Assembly: GCF_900573985.1 (NCBI RefSeq)
Contig: NZ_UWOK01000001.1
Coordinates: 186,001 to 250,000 of the forward strand
DNA from: Campylobacter showae
GTDB lineage: Bacteria > Campylobacterota > Campylobacteria > Campylobacterales > Campylobacteraceae
Direction: 5' to 3'
DNA length: 64,000 bases
Made by a program: the position numbers and the translations under genes. The first letter of the stretch is position 1. Each line of letters starts with the position of its first letter. A model generated the notes under the pieces. The model was not told where the DNA came from. It saw only the letters and a program-made list of their open reading frames with translations, and made no database searches. Shown here one piece after another: positions 42,232 to 49,838 of the stretch.

Positions 42232-42732
42232 GTGAGAGGGTTAAATTTAACCGCCACTTTAAAGGCGGACGGCAAAAGTTACGCAGTGCTTTGTCTTGAC
42301 CTCGCAAGCGATGAGGTAAGGCTATTTAATGATGAAAATCAAACGGATTTTTACGTAAATTTAGGCGCAGTTGAGCTTAGCGGACTTGACCTCATATCGC
42401 GGGTTTTTGCGTGGAATAAATCGCGCGGACTACTCGAAAAAGGCTATAAAAAGAGCCGTGAAGCGTCATTTATAGCCGAGGAGCTAAGCGAGCTTTTAAG
42501 GGGCGACGAGCCGGCGGGGGATATCGACGCTTATATAGATAGCGTTATATTTCAAATCGGAGCTTTGAGCAAGATTTTAAAAGACGAAAACAAGGTTAAA
42601 AGGTGCTTTGAGGCGGTGCTAAACGCAAACGAGCGCAAAGGCGAAGCTACGGACGCAAACGGCAAAATCATCAAAGACAAGAGCGTTTTTATCGAGCCAA
42701 ACGAGATTATAAAAGCGGTTTTGGATGAGTGA
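42232..42732 (+). CDS. MazG-like nucleotide pyrophosphohydrolase
   Basis: The all-alpha NTP-pyrophosphatase signature is visible: FIAEELSELLRGDEPAGDID followed by DAYIDSVIFQIG (ExxE...DxxxD metal residues). A C-terminal VLNANERKG...DANGKIIKDKSVFIEP matches the AN..K...GK.IK tail of phage MazG-like enzymes. I choose GTG 42232 because AAGG lies 7 bp upstream; a TTG two codons earlier is too close. Such enzymes trim dNTPs or lower ppGpp in phages. About 166 residues. It overlaps the next gene by 8 bp. Confidence 0.6.
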   Translation: MRGLNLTATLKADGKSYAVLCLDLASDEVRLFNDENQTDFYVNLGAVELSGLDLISRVFAWNKSRGLLEKGYKKSREASFIAEELSELLRGDEPAGDIDAYIDSVIFQIGALSKILKDENKVKRCFEAVLNANERKGEATDANGKIIKDKSVFIEPNEIIKAVLDE

Positions 42733-43294
42733 GAAAGATAAAATAATGAGGGGCGAAACGCATAAATCAGCGTATTGCGACCAAATTATAACACATTTTT
42801 CTACAAAGTCAAGCTGCGTTTTTGTATTTTTCGGCTTAGAATGCGCGGATTTTACCCGCCAAACGGGGCTAAATTTCGTAATAACAAAGGACGCACAGAC
42901 GCTAAAACGCGAGGCGACGAGCGAGCTAAAAAGTAAGTTAAGAGGTAAAAACGTTTTTATATTTTGCCGTGAGCTTATAAGCGACGTCAGGGTTTTAACG
43001 GGCTTTAAAGAGGCGTTAAAAAACCTAAAAGCTAAGACGTATTTTATAGACTACGGCACGCTTAAGTATTTTTTGCTCATTCAAAAATCGGAGCGAGAGC
43101 GCAATGAATGCGCCGTAACCTTACCGACAAAAAGCGGAAATATAAAAGATTTTGCGCTTAGCGATATAGCGGATTTTTGCGGGTGTGACGCCGACAAGAT
43201 AGCCGAAATAACGGCTAACTTTTTACGCATTACGGCGCGCGAGCTTACGGCAAAAGCACGGAAACAAACGGTAAAAGGGGCTAAAAATGACTAA
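42725..43294 (+). CDS. Element-encoded protein of unknown function
   Basis: A 189-residue soluble protein. It opens with MSEKDKIMRGETHKSAYCDQ and includes a Rossmann-like alternation (CVFVFFGLECADF, KNVFIFCRELISDVRVL, AKTYFIDYGTLKYFLLI). The C-terminal part is helical (IADFCGCDADKIAEITANFL), possibly a helix-turn-helix. No family recognised. It overlaps both neighbours by 8 bp, so it is part of one operon from 41974 onwards. Confidence 0.6.
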   Translation: MSEKDKIMRGETHKSAYCDQIITHFSTKSSCVFVFFGLECADFTRQTGLNFVITKDAQTLKREATSELKSKLRGKNVFIFCRELISDVRVLTGFKEALKNLKAKTYFIDYGTLKYFLLIQKSERERNECAVTLPTKSGNIKDFALSDIADFCGCDADKIAEITANFLRITARELTAKARKQTVKGAKND

Positions 43295-43484
43295 ATTTGG
43301 GCACGGATTTTTATACTACAGCTTAGACAAAGACGAACGAGAGTATCAGGCGGAGCTACTAAAAACGCAAAAAGAGCGAGACAAGGAGCGACGAACGCAA
43401 GAGGACACAGAGCGCGAGAGCGAGCGTCAAAGAGCCTTAACGCGACTAGCCGGCATAAGAGCAAGAATAAACGCAAAGGCTTAG
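43287..43484 (+). CDS. Small coiled-coil protein of unknown function
   Basis: 65 residues, dominated by a charged helix (LKTQKERDKERRTQEDTERE). ATG 43287 overlaps the preceding gene. AAAGGGG lies upstream. No function can be assigned. Overlap and codon use support it being expressed. Confidence 0.5.
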   Translation: MTKFGHGFLYYSLDKDEREYQAELLKTQKERDKERRTQEDTERESERQRALTRLAGIRARINAKA

Positions 43485-43492
43485 CGGGCGCA

Positions 43493-43681
43493 ATGGCAAA
43501 CGCTAGCAAGATGTTTTATACATATAAGGAAATAGCGCATATTCTTGGCATAAGTCAAGAGCGAGTGAGACAAATAGAAAACATCGCACTGGCAAAGCTG
43601 GCGCACCCAAAAAACGCGCAAAAATGGCGAAACATCAGGGAAACTATAGAGGAAATGGAAAATCAAAAGGCTAAAGAATGA
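43493..43681 (+). CDS. Small sigma-70 region-4-like HTH protein
   Basis: A 62-residue protein with YTYKEIAHILGISQERVRQI then ENIALAKL, which is almost exactly the -35-recognition helix-turn-helix of sigma-70 region 4.2, followed by a helical tail. A free-standing region 4 could act as an activator, anti-sigma or late-gene switch of the element. The nearby textbook TTGACA-17-TATAAT promoter makes promoter recognition relevant. Confidence 0.6.
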   Translation: MANASKMFYTYKEIAHILGISQERVRQIENIALAKLAHPKNAQKWRNIRETIEEMENQKAKE

Positions 43682-43705
43682 GAGCGGAAAACGAGACGCG
43701 AGCAA

Positions 43706-43924
43706 CTATTTTTTATTTACGTAAGGCTCAAAAATGGCTACGGCTTTGTCTAAGTCGCGAGCTTTGGCGTAATTTTCAAGCCACGAGGATACCCACGACG
43801 GAACAGGCTTTACTTCGTCGCGCCAATTTGAAACAGAGCTATACGCAAGACCCGTCAAGTCGCAAAAATCTTGCCTGCTCAACCCAAGGCTTTTTAATTT
43901 TTTATCAAACTCTTGTTTATTCAT
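43706..43924 (-). CDS. Small Cro/XRE-like phage regulator
   Basis: A 72-residue protein with FDKKLKSLGLSRQDFCDLTG and LAYSSVSNWRDEVKPVPSWV, a helix-turn-helix of the type found in small phage regulators. AAAAAGGATAGCAGA precedes ATG 43924. It is divergent from the operon at 44093, with repeated AGAGTAAAT words between. I prefer this strand over a plus-strand frame at 43678-43977, whose protein has no sensible composition or start site. Confidence 0.65.
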   Translation of the reverse strand: MNKQEFDKKLKSLGLSRQDFCDLTGLAYSSVSNWRDEVKPVPSWVSSWLENYAKARDLDKAVAIFEPYVNKK

Positions 43925-44013
43925 TCTGCTATCCTTTTTATAAAGATAGTATCAAAAATTACCTAAAGAGTAAATAAAAATGCCAATAAGTTATCTAAAA
44001 AGTAAAAATAGTC

Positions 44014-44042
44014 TTGACAATCTTATCAATAGAGTATATAAT
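44014..44042 (+). promoter_or_regulatory. Consensus sigma-70 promoter of the replication operon
   Basis: TTGACA (44014-44019), exactly 17 bp, TATAAT (44037-44042). Such a complete -35 box is unusual in Campylobacter, whose housekeeping promoters generally lack one. CTAAAGAGTAAAT (about 43962) and CTCAAAGAGTAAAT (about 44058) flank it and are probable operators of the small regulator at 43706. Confidence 0.75.
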
Positions 44043-44092
44043 TACGCCTATAAAATACTCAAAGAGTAAATAATAAATATGAGGAGCAAAAA

Positions 44093-44407
44093 ATGAGCGA
44101 AGCAAACCTAACGGCAAACGTGAGCCAAAAGCACGTAAATCAAGACAACGCGGGCGCGATAGTCTTTTACGCCGATTACGGCCTAAAAAACGCAACAGCT
44201 AGAATAGACGGCTTAGGCGCGATGATATCGGCTTATTTAAAAAATTTAGCAAACGTCGGCGTATTGTCAGAGGACGACCTATTTAAAAATGAAATTTTAG
44301 GTGTCCAGGACGTGTTTTTAAAGGCTATAAACGAGGAAATAGACGAGCTTACGTCTATAAAAAACGGCATATTGTCGGCTATAGGACACACCAAAAGCGA
44401 GGCGTAA
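44093..44407 (+). CDS. Element operon protein, unknown (first gene)
   Basis: 104 residues, soluble, mostly helical after residue 35 (LGAMISAYLKNLANVGVLSE, VFLKAINEEIDELTSIKNGI). AGGAGC precedes ATG 44093. First gene behind the consensus promoter and leading to the probable replication initiator. Function not recognised. Confidence 0.55.
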   Translation: MSEANLTANVSQKHVNQDNAGAIVFYADYGLKNATARIDGLGAMISAYLKNLANVGVLSEDDLFKNEILGVQDVFLKAINEEIDELTSIKNGILSAIGHTKSEA

Positions 44408-44409
44408 AA

Positions 44410-44622
44410 ATGGATAATACGGACAAAATCGAAATACTTAATCAGGCTTTAGAAAATTTGCAGGGCGCACAGACGCTTTTACTGGCTTTGGCACGGTATC
44501 TGCGCGAGAACGCAGACGAGACGGCAAACGCGCTTTTTGTTATCGAGGGCACAATTTTTCAAAACGTGAGCGATTTAAAAAGCGTCTTTGAGGACGAATT
44601 AACAGCATACGCCAAAATATGA
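44410..44622 (+). CDS. Element operon protein, unknown (second gene)
   Basis: 70-residue acidic helical protein (KIEILNQALENLQGAQTLLL, ARYLRENADETANALFVIEG). It follows the previous gene by two bases and is presumably co-translated. Composition fits a small adaptor or antitoxin-like helical protein, but no family is recognised. Confidence 0.5.
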   Translation: MDNTDKIEILNQALENLQGAQTLLLALARYLRENADETANALFVIEGTIFQNVSDLKSVFEDELTAYAKI

Positions 44623-44638
44623 AAGCGAGGGGCGAATA

Positions 44639-45043
44639 ATGATTAATCAGCTGGAAATCGACAAGGCTTTTTATAAGAGTATCGAGCGTTTTAAATCGAG
44701 CGACGAGCAAAGCAAAACGAAGCAAGAACGCGCGAGCTGGAGCGAATACGACCTATTAAATCAAATAATCAATGAGGCCATAGCAAACGAGGCGCAAAGA
44801 ATACAAAGGCGAGAGCGACCAAGCGAAAACGGCTTTATAGGGCGAATATTAGAAAACGAAACGACGAAAATCAAAGCCTTAAGCGCGCTTGTAGTCGCGT
44901 TTTTATCTCAACTGGAAAACAACGAGAACGTAGACGAGCCGTTAAAATCGGACGCTAGAGGCATTAAGCAAGTAGCGCGCGAGAGCATAGGCGAGCATTT
45001 GCGAGAACTTGAGGGCATACGCGCACGGCTAGCGAATATCTAA
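44639..45043 (+). CDS. Element operon protein, unknown (third gene)
   Basis: 134 residues, charged and helical (YDLLNQIINEAIANEAQRIQ, then RRERP). A more hydrophobic helix follows (IKALSALVVAFLSQLE), then ESIGEHLRELEGIRARLA. AGCGAGGGGCG is the upstream ribosome site. It lies directly before the probable initiator gene and could be an accessory replication or copy-control factor; this is positional inference only. Confidence 0.5.
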   Translation: MINQLEIDKAFYKSIERFKSSDEQSKTKQERASWSEYDLLNQIINEAIANEAQRIQRRERPSENGFIGRILENETTKIKALSALVVAFLSQLENNENVDEPLKSDARGIKQVARESIGEHLRELEGIRARLANI

Positions 45044-45058
45044 AGAGGGTTAAATTTT

Positions 45059-46018
45059 ATGATATTTAGCGTGGAAAACACCATTTTTAATAATCGCGGT
45101 ATCGATACAGTGCGTCAAGTCGCGCACTATTCCACGCTAAAAAATATCATAGTCAAACACGGGCTTACGATACGAACAGAACTTAAAAATTTACCTATAA
45201 ATCCGTATTTGGCGAGCATAGAACAGAGCCTAAAAAATGACCCGAAAAACAGATACAAAAAAGAGGCTTTTAAGCCCGTTATCGAATATGTCAAAATCTC
45301 ACAGGGTAGCGGACTAAGTAACTATATCATCATTATTAAAAATATCCCGCTACTCTTTGAACACGCGCTTGCACACAAAAAAGCGAAAGACACGTTTTGC
45401 TTAGTCGTATATACGGGGCTACATCAACCGACAAAGCACATCAGCAACGAAGCCGTAAAACTAATATCGAAACTTTTAAAACGCAAGACCTTTACGCTTT
45501 TAAACTGCGACGTAGCGACGGACTATAAAGACGCAAAAGATATCGACTACAGGCGCAAAGAGGAGTTTAAAAGCAGGCTAGGCGAAGTATGCGACAACAG
45601 CTATATTATTAAACAAAATAGCCTATACTGCAACCAAACGACGCTAAAAGGCGTTGATAAAATACTACTTTATGACAAATACAAAAAGCAAACCGTGCAC
45701 CAAAAACAAAGGCTACACGTAAGCCTTAAGGAGTGGAAACGCCTCGAAATAACATTAACACCCAAAGGCAAAACGGACTTTATGAGCTTTATAAAAACCG
45801 AGCTTGACGAAGCTATCCAAAAAGCCGACGTAATCGCTAAAGGGCTACGGATAGCGGGCTTTAAGGATGATTATTTGCTCTATCAAATCAAAGCTTTAAC
45901 GGACGCGAGAACGCTAAATAAAAAGCCGGCGACCGCGCGTTTTAACTCAAAGCAAGCATTAGAGAGTTTTATTGTCTCGCGCAGGCGCAAGAGCCTAGCG
46001 CAAACGGACGATTTTTAG
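45059..46018 (+). CDS. Probable replication initiator of the element
   Basis: A 319-residue basic protein. The segment KILLYDKYKKQ...LKEWKRLEITL resembles the YDK...RxE strand pair of Rep_trans and filamentous-phage gpII/X-type initiators. An N-terminal region (TIRTELKNLPINPYLASIEQ) and a basic tail (SRRRKSLAQTDDF) complete it. I cannot place the catalytic Tyr with confidence, so a theta-type iteron-binding initiator is the main alternative. A large inverted repeat covers its first codons, and 19-bp monomers begin within 12 bp of its stop. Both are what one expects around an initiator gene. Confidence 0.5.
   Translation: MIFSVENTIFNNRGIDTVRQVAHYSTLKNIIVKHGLTIRTELKNLPINPYLASIEQSLKNDPKNRYKKEAFKPVIEYVKISQGSGLSNYIIIIKNIPLLFEHALAHKKAKDTFCLVVYTGLHQPTKHISNEAVKLISKLLKRKTFTLLNCDVATDYKDAKDIDYRRKEEFKSRLGEVCDNSYIIKQNSLYCNQTTLKGVDKILLYDKYKKQTVHQKQRLHVSLKEWKRLEITLTPKGKTDFMSFIKTELDEAIQKADVIAKGLRIAGFKDDYLLYQIKALTDARTLNKKPATARFNSKQALESFIVSRRRKSLAQTDDF
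45061..45148. repeat. Large inverted repeat at the 5' end of the initiator gene
   Basis: GATATTTAGCGTGGAA (45061-45076) pairs with TTCCACGCT(AAA)AAATATC (45130-45148). Inside the loop GTGCG / CGCAC (about 45110-45126) can form a second stem. A cruciform here could be a nicking origin or an mRNA structure that limits translation of the initiator. Confidence 0.6.
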
Positions 46019-46029
46019 CCAGCCAACAG

Positions 46030-47177
46030 CAAGAAATCCGGCCGGCGCAACAGAATAAGGCCAACTGTAAGAAATCCGGGAACTTGCATAGAATAAGGCT
46101 TGTAGCAACAAATCAAGCGAGCTCAACAGAATAGAGCCAACAACAAGAAATCAAGCAAATTTAACCCAATCCGGGAGCTTGAACACAGCTCGAGCTTGAG
46201 CAGGAAATAAGGCCGGCAACAAGAAATCCGGCCGGCGCAACAGAATAAGGCCAACTGTAAGAAATCCGGGAACTTGCATAGAATAAGGCTTGTAGCAACA
46301 AATCAAGCGAGCTCAACAGAATAGAGCCAACAACAAGAAATCAAGCAAATTTAACCCAATCCGGGAGCTTGAACACAGCTCGAGCTTGAGCAGGAAATAA
46401 GGCCGGCAACAAGAAATCCGGCCGGCGCAACAGAATAAGGCCAACTGTAAGAAATCCGGGAACTTGCATAGAATAAGGCTTGTAGCAACAAATCAAGCGA
46501 GCTCAACAGAATAGAGCCAACAACAAGAAATCAAGCAAATTTAACCCAATCCGGGAGCTTGAACACAGCTCGAGCTTGAGCAGGAAATAAGGCCGGCAAC
46601 AAGAAATCCGGCCGGCGCAACAGAATAAGGCCAACTGTAAGAAATCCGGGAACTTGCATAGAATAAGGCTTGTAGCAACAAATCAAGCGAGCTCAACAGA
46701 ATAGAGCCAACAACAAGAAATCAAGCAAATTTAACCCAATCCGGGAGCTTGAACACAGCTCGAGCTTGAGCAGGAAATAAGGCCGGCAACAAGAAATCCG
46801 GCCGGCGCAACAGAATAAGGCCAACTGTAAGAAATCCGGGAACTTGCATAGAATAAGGCTTGTAGCAACAAATCAAGCGAGCTCAACAGAATAGAGCCAA
46901 CAACAAGAAATCAAGCAAATTTAACCCAATCCGGGAGCTTGAACACAGCTCGAGCTTGAGCAGGAAATAAGGCCGGCAACAAGAAATCCGGCCGGCGCAA
47001 CAGAATAAGGCCAACTGTAAGAAATCCGGGAACTTGCATAGAATAAGGCCTGTAGCAACAAATCAAGCGAGCTCAACAGAATAGAGCCAACAACAAGAAA
47101 TCAAGCAAATTTAACCCAATCCGGGAGCTTGAACACAGCTCGAGCTTGAGCAGGAAATAAGGCCGGCAACAAGAAAT
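46030..47177. repeat. 190-bp higher-order satellite array built from 19-bp monomers
   Basis: Six complete 190-bp units start at 46030, 46220, 46410, 46600, 46790 and 46980, followed by 8 bp of a seventh. By eye they are identical except for one T to C change in unit 6. Each unit divides evenly into ten 19-bp monomers with the rough consensus CAAGAAAT followed by a GGCC-type segment. Neither 190 nor 19 is a multiple of three, and no frame stays open, so it is non-coding. The monomers within a unit are far more diverged than the units are from each other, meaning an old 19-bp array was recently amplified in blocks of ten. Confidence 0.92.
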
Positions 47178-47966
47178 TAAAGAACTTTAATACACATAGC
47201 TTATAAAATTTCAATATTAAAAAATGCTTGTGTATCAAAAAAGAGTAAAATTTTATACACAAAACAGCAAAGCAATCAAAAGTAAAATATATTTTCAGCT
47301 CAAAAGCATTTCAAAACTTAAATTAAGAAATCGCAAATTGTAAAATATATTTTTCGTGAAACTTAAAAAAAATGGCTCAAAACTTAAAAAATACAATCAA
47401 AAAATATCATTTTTCACACGCTTAAGTTTCACGGGATTTTTTACTATTGAAAACAGCGGGCTATATGCGCCGAAAGTGCGGTAAAATCGATGTTTTAAAA
47501 AAAGTAGTATTGAAAACAATTATTTTCAAGACAAGAACAGTTTTTTTGGATAACCTTAAGTAAAAATATTAGTATATAAAGGCATATTGTTTCAAGACGC
47601 TATTATAATATCTTTTTTGCTTAAAATAACTTGAAATATGTTTTTAATGAGATATAGGCGCAAATCGACTTTAAAAATATAGGCTTTGCAGGTTACACTT
47701 ATTTACACTTTTAAAAATCCTACGTTCTACAGCTTGATTATCGCGCGCGTAAAGAGGCGGTTAAAATGCATATAATCTTGTATTTTCTCGTTTTGGCTTG
47801 TGAGTTACAAAAAGCCATATATTAGCAAAACGCGACTATATCAGCTTTTTAAGGGGCTTTTTACTCCATTTTTTACACTTAGGTTACACTTGATATATTT
47901 TTCAATTCTTAAGAGGTGTTTCAAATGCCATATTTTAGGGGTTTTAAAGGGGATTTTTAATAGTAA
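47178..47966. other. Right end of the element, AT-rich, with integrase arm sites
   Basis: About 790 bp without a gene. GGTTACACTT and TTTACACTTTT lie at 47691-47712 and again TTTTACACTT-AGGTTACACTT at 47871-47891, matching the tandem sites before the integrase. An inverted TACACAAGC/GCTTGTGTA-type pair lies at about 47192-47240. Otherwise only homopolymer-rich sequence. Confidence 0.55.
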
Positions 47967-47967
47967 A

Positions 47968-48052
47968 TGGTGCGGATGAAAGGACTTGAACCTTCACGCC
48001 GTGGGGCACCAGATCCTAAGTCTGGCGTGTCTGCCAATTTCACCACATCCGC
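47968..48052 (-). tRNA. tRNA-Leu (TAG anticodon)
   Basis: An 85-nt class II tRNA with a long variable arm, anticodon stem CCAGA/TCTGG around CTTAGGA (anticodon TAG) and encoded CCA. Its 3' end is the integration site of the 10.3-kb element. The gene is intact because the element brings or restores the 3' end. First of five clustered tRNAs on this strand. Confidence 0.93.
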
Positions 48053-48067
48053 ACAACAATAATAAAA

Positions 48068-48144
48068 TGGTACGCCCATCAGGATTCGAACCTGAGGCCT
48101 ACGGCTTAGAAGGCCGTTGCTCTATCCAGCTGAGCTATGAGCGC
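48068..48144 (-). tRNA. tRNA-Arg (TCT anticodon)
   Basis: 77 nt with acceptor GCGCTCA/TGGGCGT, anticodon stem ACGGC/GCCGT around CTTCTAA and encoded CCA. Confidence 0.93.
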
Positions 48145-48156
48145 ATAAAAACAAAG

Positions 48157-48233
48157 TGGCGCGCCCGATAGGAGTCGAACCCATAACCTACAGATCCGAA
48201 GTCTGTCGCTCTATCCAATTGAGCTACGAGCGC
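48157..48233 (-). tRNA. tRNA-Arg (TCG anticodon)
   Basis: 77 nt with acceptor GCGCTCG/CGGGCGC, anticodon stem ACAGA/TCTGT around CTTCGGA and encoded CCA. Reads CGN codons through wobble. Confidence 0.9.
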
Positions 48234-48238
48234 CCAAG

Positions 48239-48316
48239 TGGGGTGAGTGATGGGAATCGAACCCACGACCCTCAGGACCACAATCTGATGCTCTAACCGA
48301 CTGAGCTACACTCACC
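48239..48316 (-). tRNA. tRNA-His (GTG anticodon)
   Basis: Acceptor GTGAGTG/CACTCAC with the extra G at -1 opposite C73, as tRNA-His requires. Anticodon loop contains GTG; CCA encoded. Confidence 0.92.
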
Positions 48317-48326
48317 ATCTAACAAA

Positions 48327-48404
48327 TGGTCGGGGTGAAAGGATTCGAACCTTCGGCCCTCTGGTCCCAAACCAGATGCGCTAACCAGCCTGCGCTACAC
48401 CCCG
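48327..48404 (-). tRNA. tRNA-Pro (TGG anticodon)
   Basis: 78 nt, acceptor CGGGGTG/CACCCCG, anticodon stem TCTGG/CCAGA around TTTGGGA, CCA encoded. Last and most upstream member of the cluster. Confidence 0.92.
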
Positions 48405-48512
48405 AGGCATTGCGAGTTTAGCCTACTTATTGAAAAGGCGCATTGTAGCCAAAAAAATGCGCTATGTCAAGAAAAATAAGCTTAAATTTGAAAATTTGCA
48501 AAATTTTTTGCT

Positions 48513-49838
48513 TCAAGCCGCGCAAACTCGGCTAAGAACAAATTTGGTGTAAAAGAAAAAAGTTAGCCCGATCAGCCAAACGTTAAAAAACATCGCCTTA
48601 AAAATATCTTGCAACTCGCCGCCAAAAACATATGCCACGAGCGCGTAAAGCGCTATTTGTAGCACTATCTGGCGAGTAAAATTTAAAACAAAAACCGCCG
48701 CGGGCCTTTTTACGCCTTGAAGCGTCGAGCCGGAGAGATTTATGAGCGCGTAGCCTATAAACGCTAGCGAATTTACCGCAAAATAGCTTTTTGCCGCGTT
48801 TACGACTTCGGGCGTTTCGTCAAAAAAGCCGACCAAAATCCCGCCGAGCCCAAGGCAAAAAGCCGCCGTTAATATGCAGTAAAGCGCTAAAAATTTGACT
48901 GCATAGGCGTAGCAGCCGCGCACTCTAGCGTATTCGCGCGCGCCGAAGTTTTGCGATACGATACCAAGTACCGCCGACGCGATGCCAGTCGTGGGCAGCA
49001 TGACGATCTGCTCGATGCGAAGAGCTAGGCCATAACCTGCGACCGCATGCGTGCCGTAACGGCTGATAAAATGCATAAGCACGAGCCCGCCAAGCGACAT
49101 CGATAGGTAGTTTAGGCACGCGGGTAAGGCTTGGGCTAAAATTTTACGGTAGATGGCAAGCTCGGGCGCAAATGAGCGTAAATTTAAAAAATTTATCATA
49201 CCCGTTTTTGCGACCTTGACGCCTAAAAAAAGCGAACCAAGAAGCTGCACCGAAGCCGTCGCCAGCGCTATCCCGCCGATACCCAGCCCGCAAAAATCCA
49301 CGCAAAAAAAGCAAAAGCCCAAATTTATAAAAAGTCCCGCAAAAAGCCAGTTTCGCAGGCTCTTCGTATCGCCCGCGGCTACTAGCACGCCGTTTAGCGA
49401 TTTTATGAGTAAGAAAAACGGCGAAGCAAGAAATATCACGCGGTTATACGCCATGGCTTCGCGTAAAAACTCCTCGTTTGCGCCTAAAATTTTAAGCAAA
49501 TGCGGCGTAAAAATAAAGCCTGAAAGCCCCATAAAAAGCGCGCAAAGAAGCACGAAAAACACGCCCTTTGCGGCGTAAATTTTAGCGAGTTTTTCTTTGC
49601 CGCCGCCAAGCGCGTTGCCCACAAGCGCCGTTAGCGCCGAGCCAAAGCCAAGCCCTACGCCAACGACGCTGATATAGAGCAAAAAACTCATCGAAAAGCC
49701 CGCCAGCGCCTGAGTCGAGATGCGCGCGGCAAAAAATACGCCCGTCACGTTGTAAAGCGTGTTAAAGCTCATCGCGACGCCCGCGGGCGCGGCTAGGCGC
49801 AGTACGAGCTTATCTATGGGCTCTTTTGTGAGATTCAC
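48513..49838 (-). CDS. MATE family multidrug/cation efflux transporter
   Basis: A 441-residue inner-membrane protein with twelve hydrophobic segments in two similar halves. Examples are APAGVAMSFNTLYNVTGVFF, ALTALVGNALGGGKEKLAKI and GIASAVLGIVSQNFGAREYA, the last two being the typical G.(A/S)(L/V).(G/S)..(G/Q).... segments of MATE proteins. Export of cationic compounds in exchange for Na+ or H+ is expected. The start GTG 49838 overlaps the stop of the AlkD-like gene (GTGA), so they form an operon. Confidence 0.9.
   Translation of the reverse strand: MNLTKEPIDKLVLRLAAPAGVAMSFNTLYNVTGVFFAARISTQALAGFSMSFLLYISVVGVGLGFGSALTALVGNALGGGKEKLAKIYAAKGVFFVLLCALFMGLSGFIFTPHLLKILGANEEFLREAMAYNRVIFLASPFFLLIKSLNGVLVAAGDTKSLRNWLFAGLFINLGFCFFCVDFCGLGIGGIALATASVQLLGSLFLGVKVAKTGMINFLNLRSFAPELAIYRKILAQALPACLNYLSMSLGGLVLMHFISRYGTHAVAGYGLALRIEQIVMLPTTGIASAVLGIVSQNFGAREYARVRGCYAYAVKFLALYCILTAAFCLGLGGILVGFFDETPEVVNAAKSYFAVNSLAFIGYALINLSGSTLQGVKRPAAVFVLNFTRQIVLQIALYALVAYVFGGELQDIFKAMFFNVWLIGLTFFFYTKFVLSRVCAA

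Larger units (their letters stand above)
37642..47990. mobile_element. 10.3-kb integrative element in tRNA-Leu(TAG)
   Basis: The last 23 bp of the tRNA-Leu gene plus one flanking base (47967-47990) are repeated exactly at 37642-37665. The tyrosine integrase gene lies 200 bp inside the left copy. Between them are an Abi/HEPN-like gene, a zinc ribbon, XRE-type repressors, a MazG-like enzyme, several unknown small genes, a probable replication initiator and a large satellite array. No capsid, packaging or conjugation gene is recognisable. The interior has few AAATTT words and no CAAATTTG that I found, unlike the chromosome, which supports a foreign origin. It could be a phage satellite, an integrated plasmid or a filamentous-phage-like remnant. 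Confidence 0.85.

Noticed and set aside
43678..43977. Plus-strand ORF of 99 codons
   Set aside because: It overlaps the minus-strand regulator at 43706-43924, which has a proper ribosome site and helix-turn-helix. The plus frame has no protein-like features.
46030..47177. CRISPR array
   Set aside because: There are no unique spacers. The sequence is continuous tandem repeat with period 19/190, and no cas gene is present.
46030..47177. Coding repeat protein
   Set aside because: Unit lengths 19 and 190 are not multiples of three and every frame meets stops within a unit.
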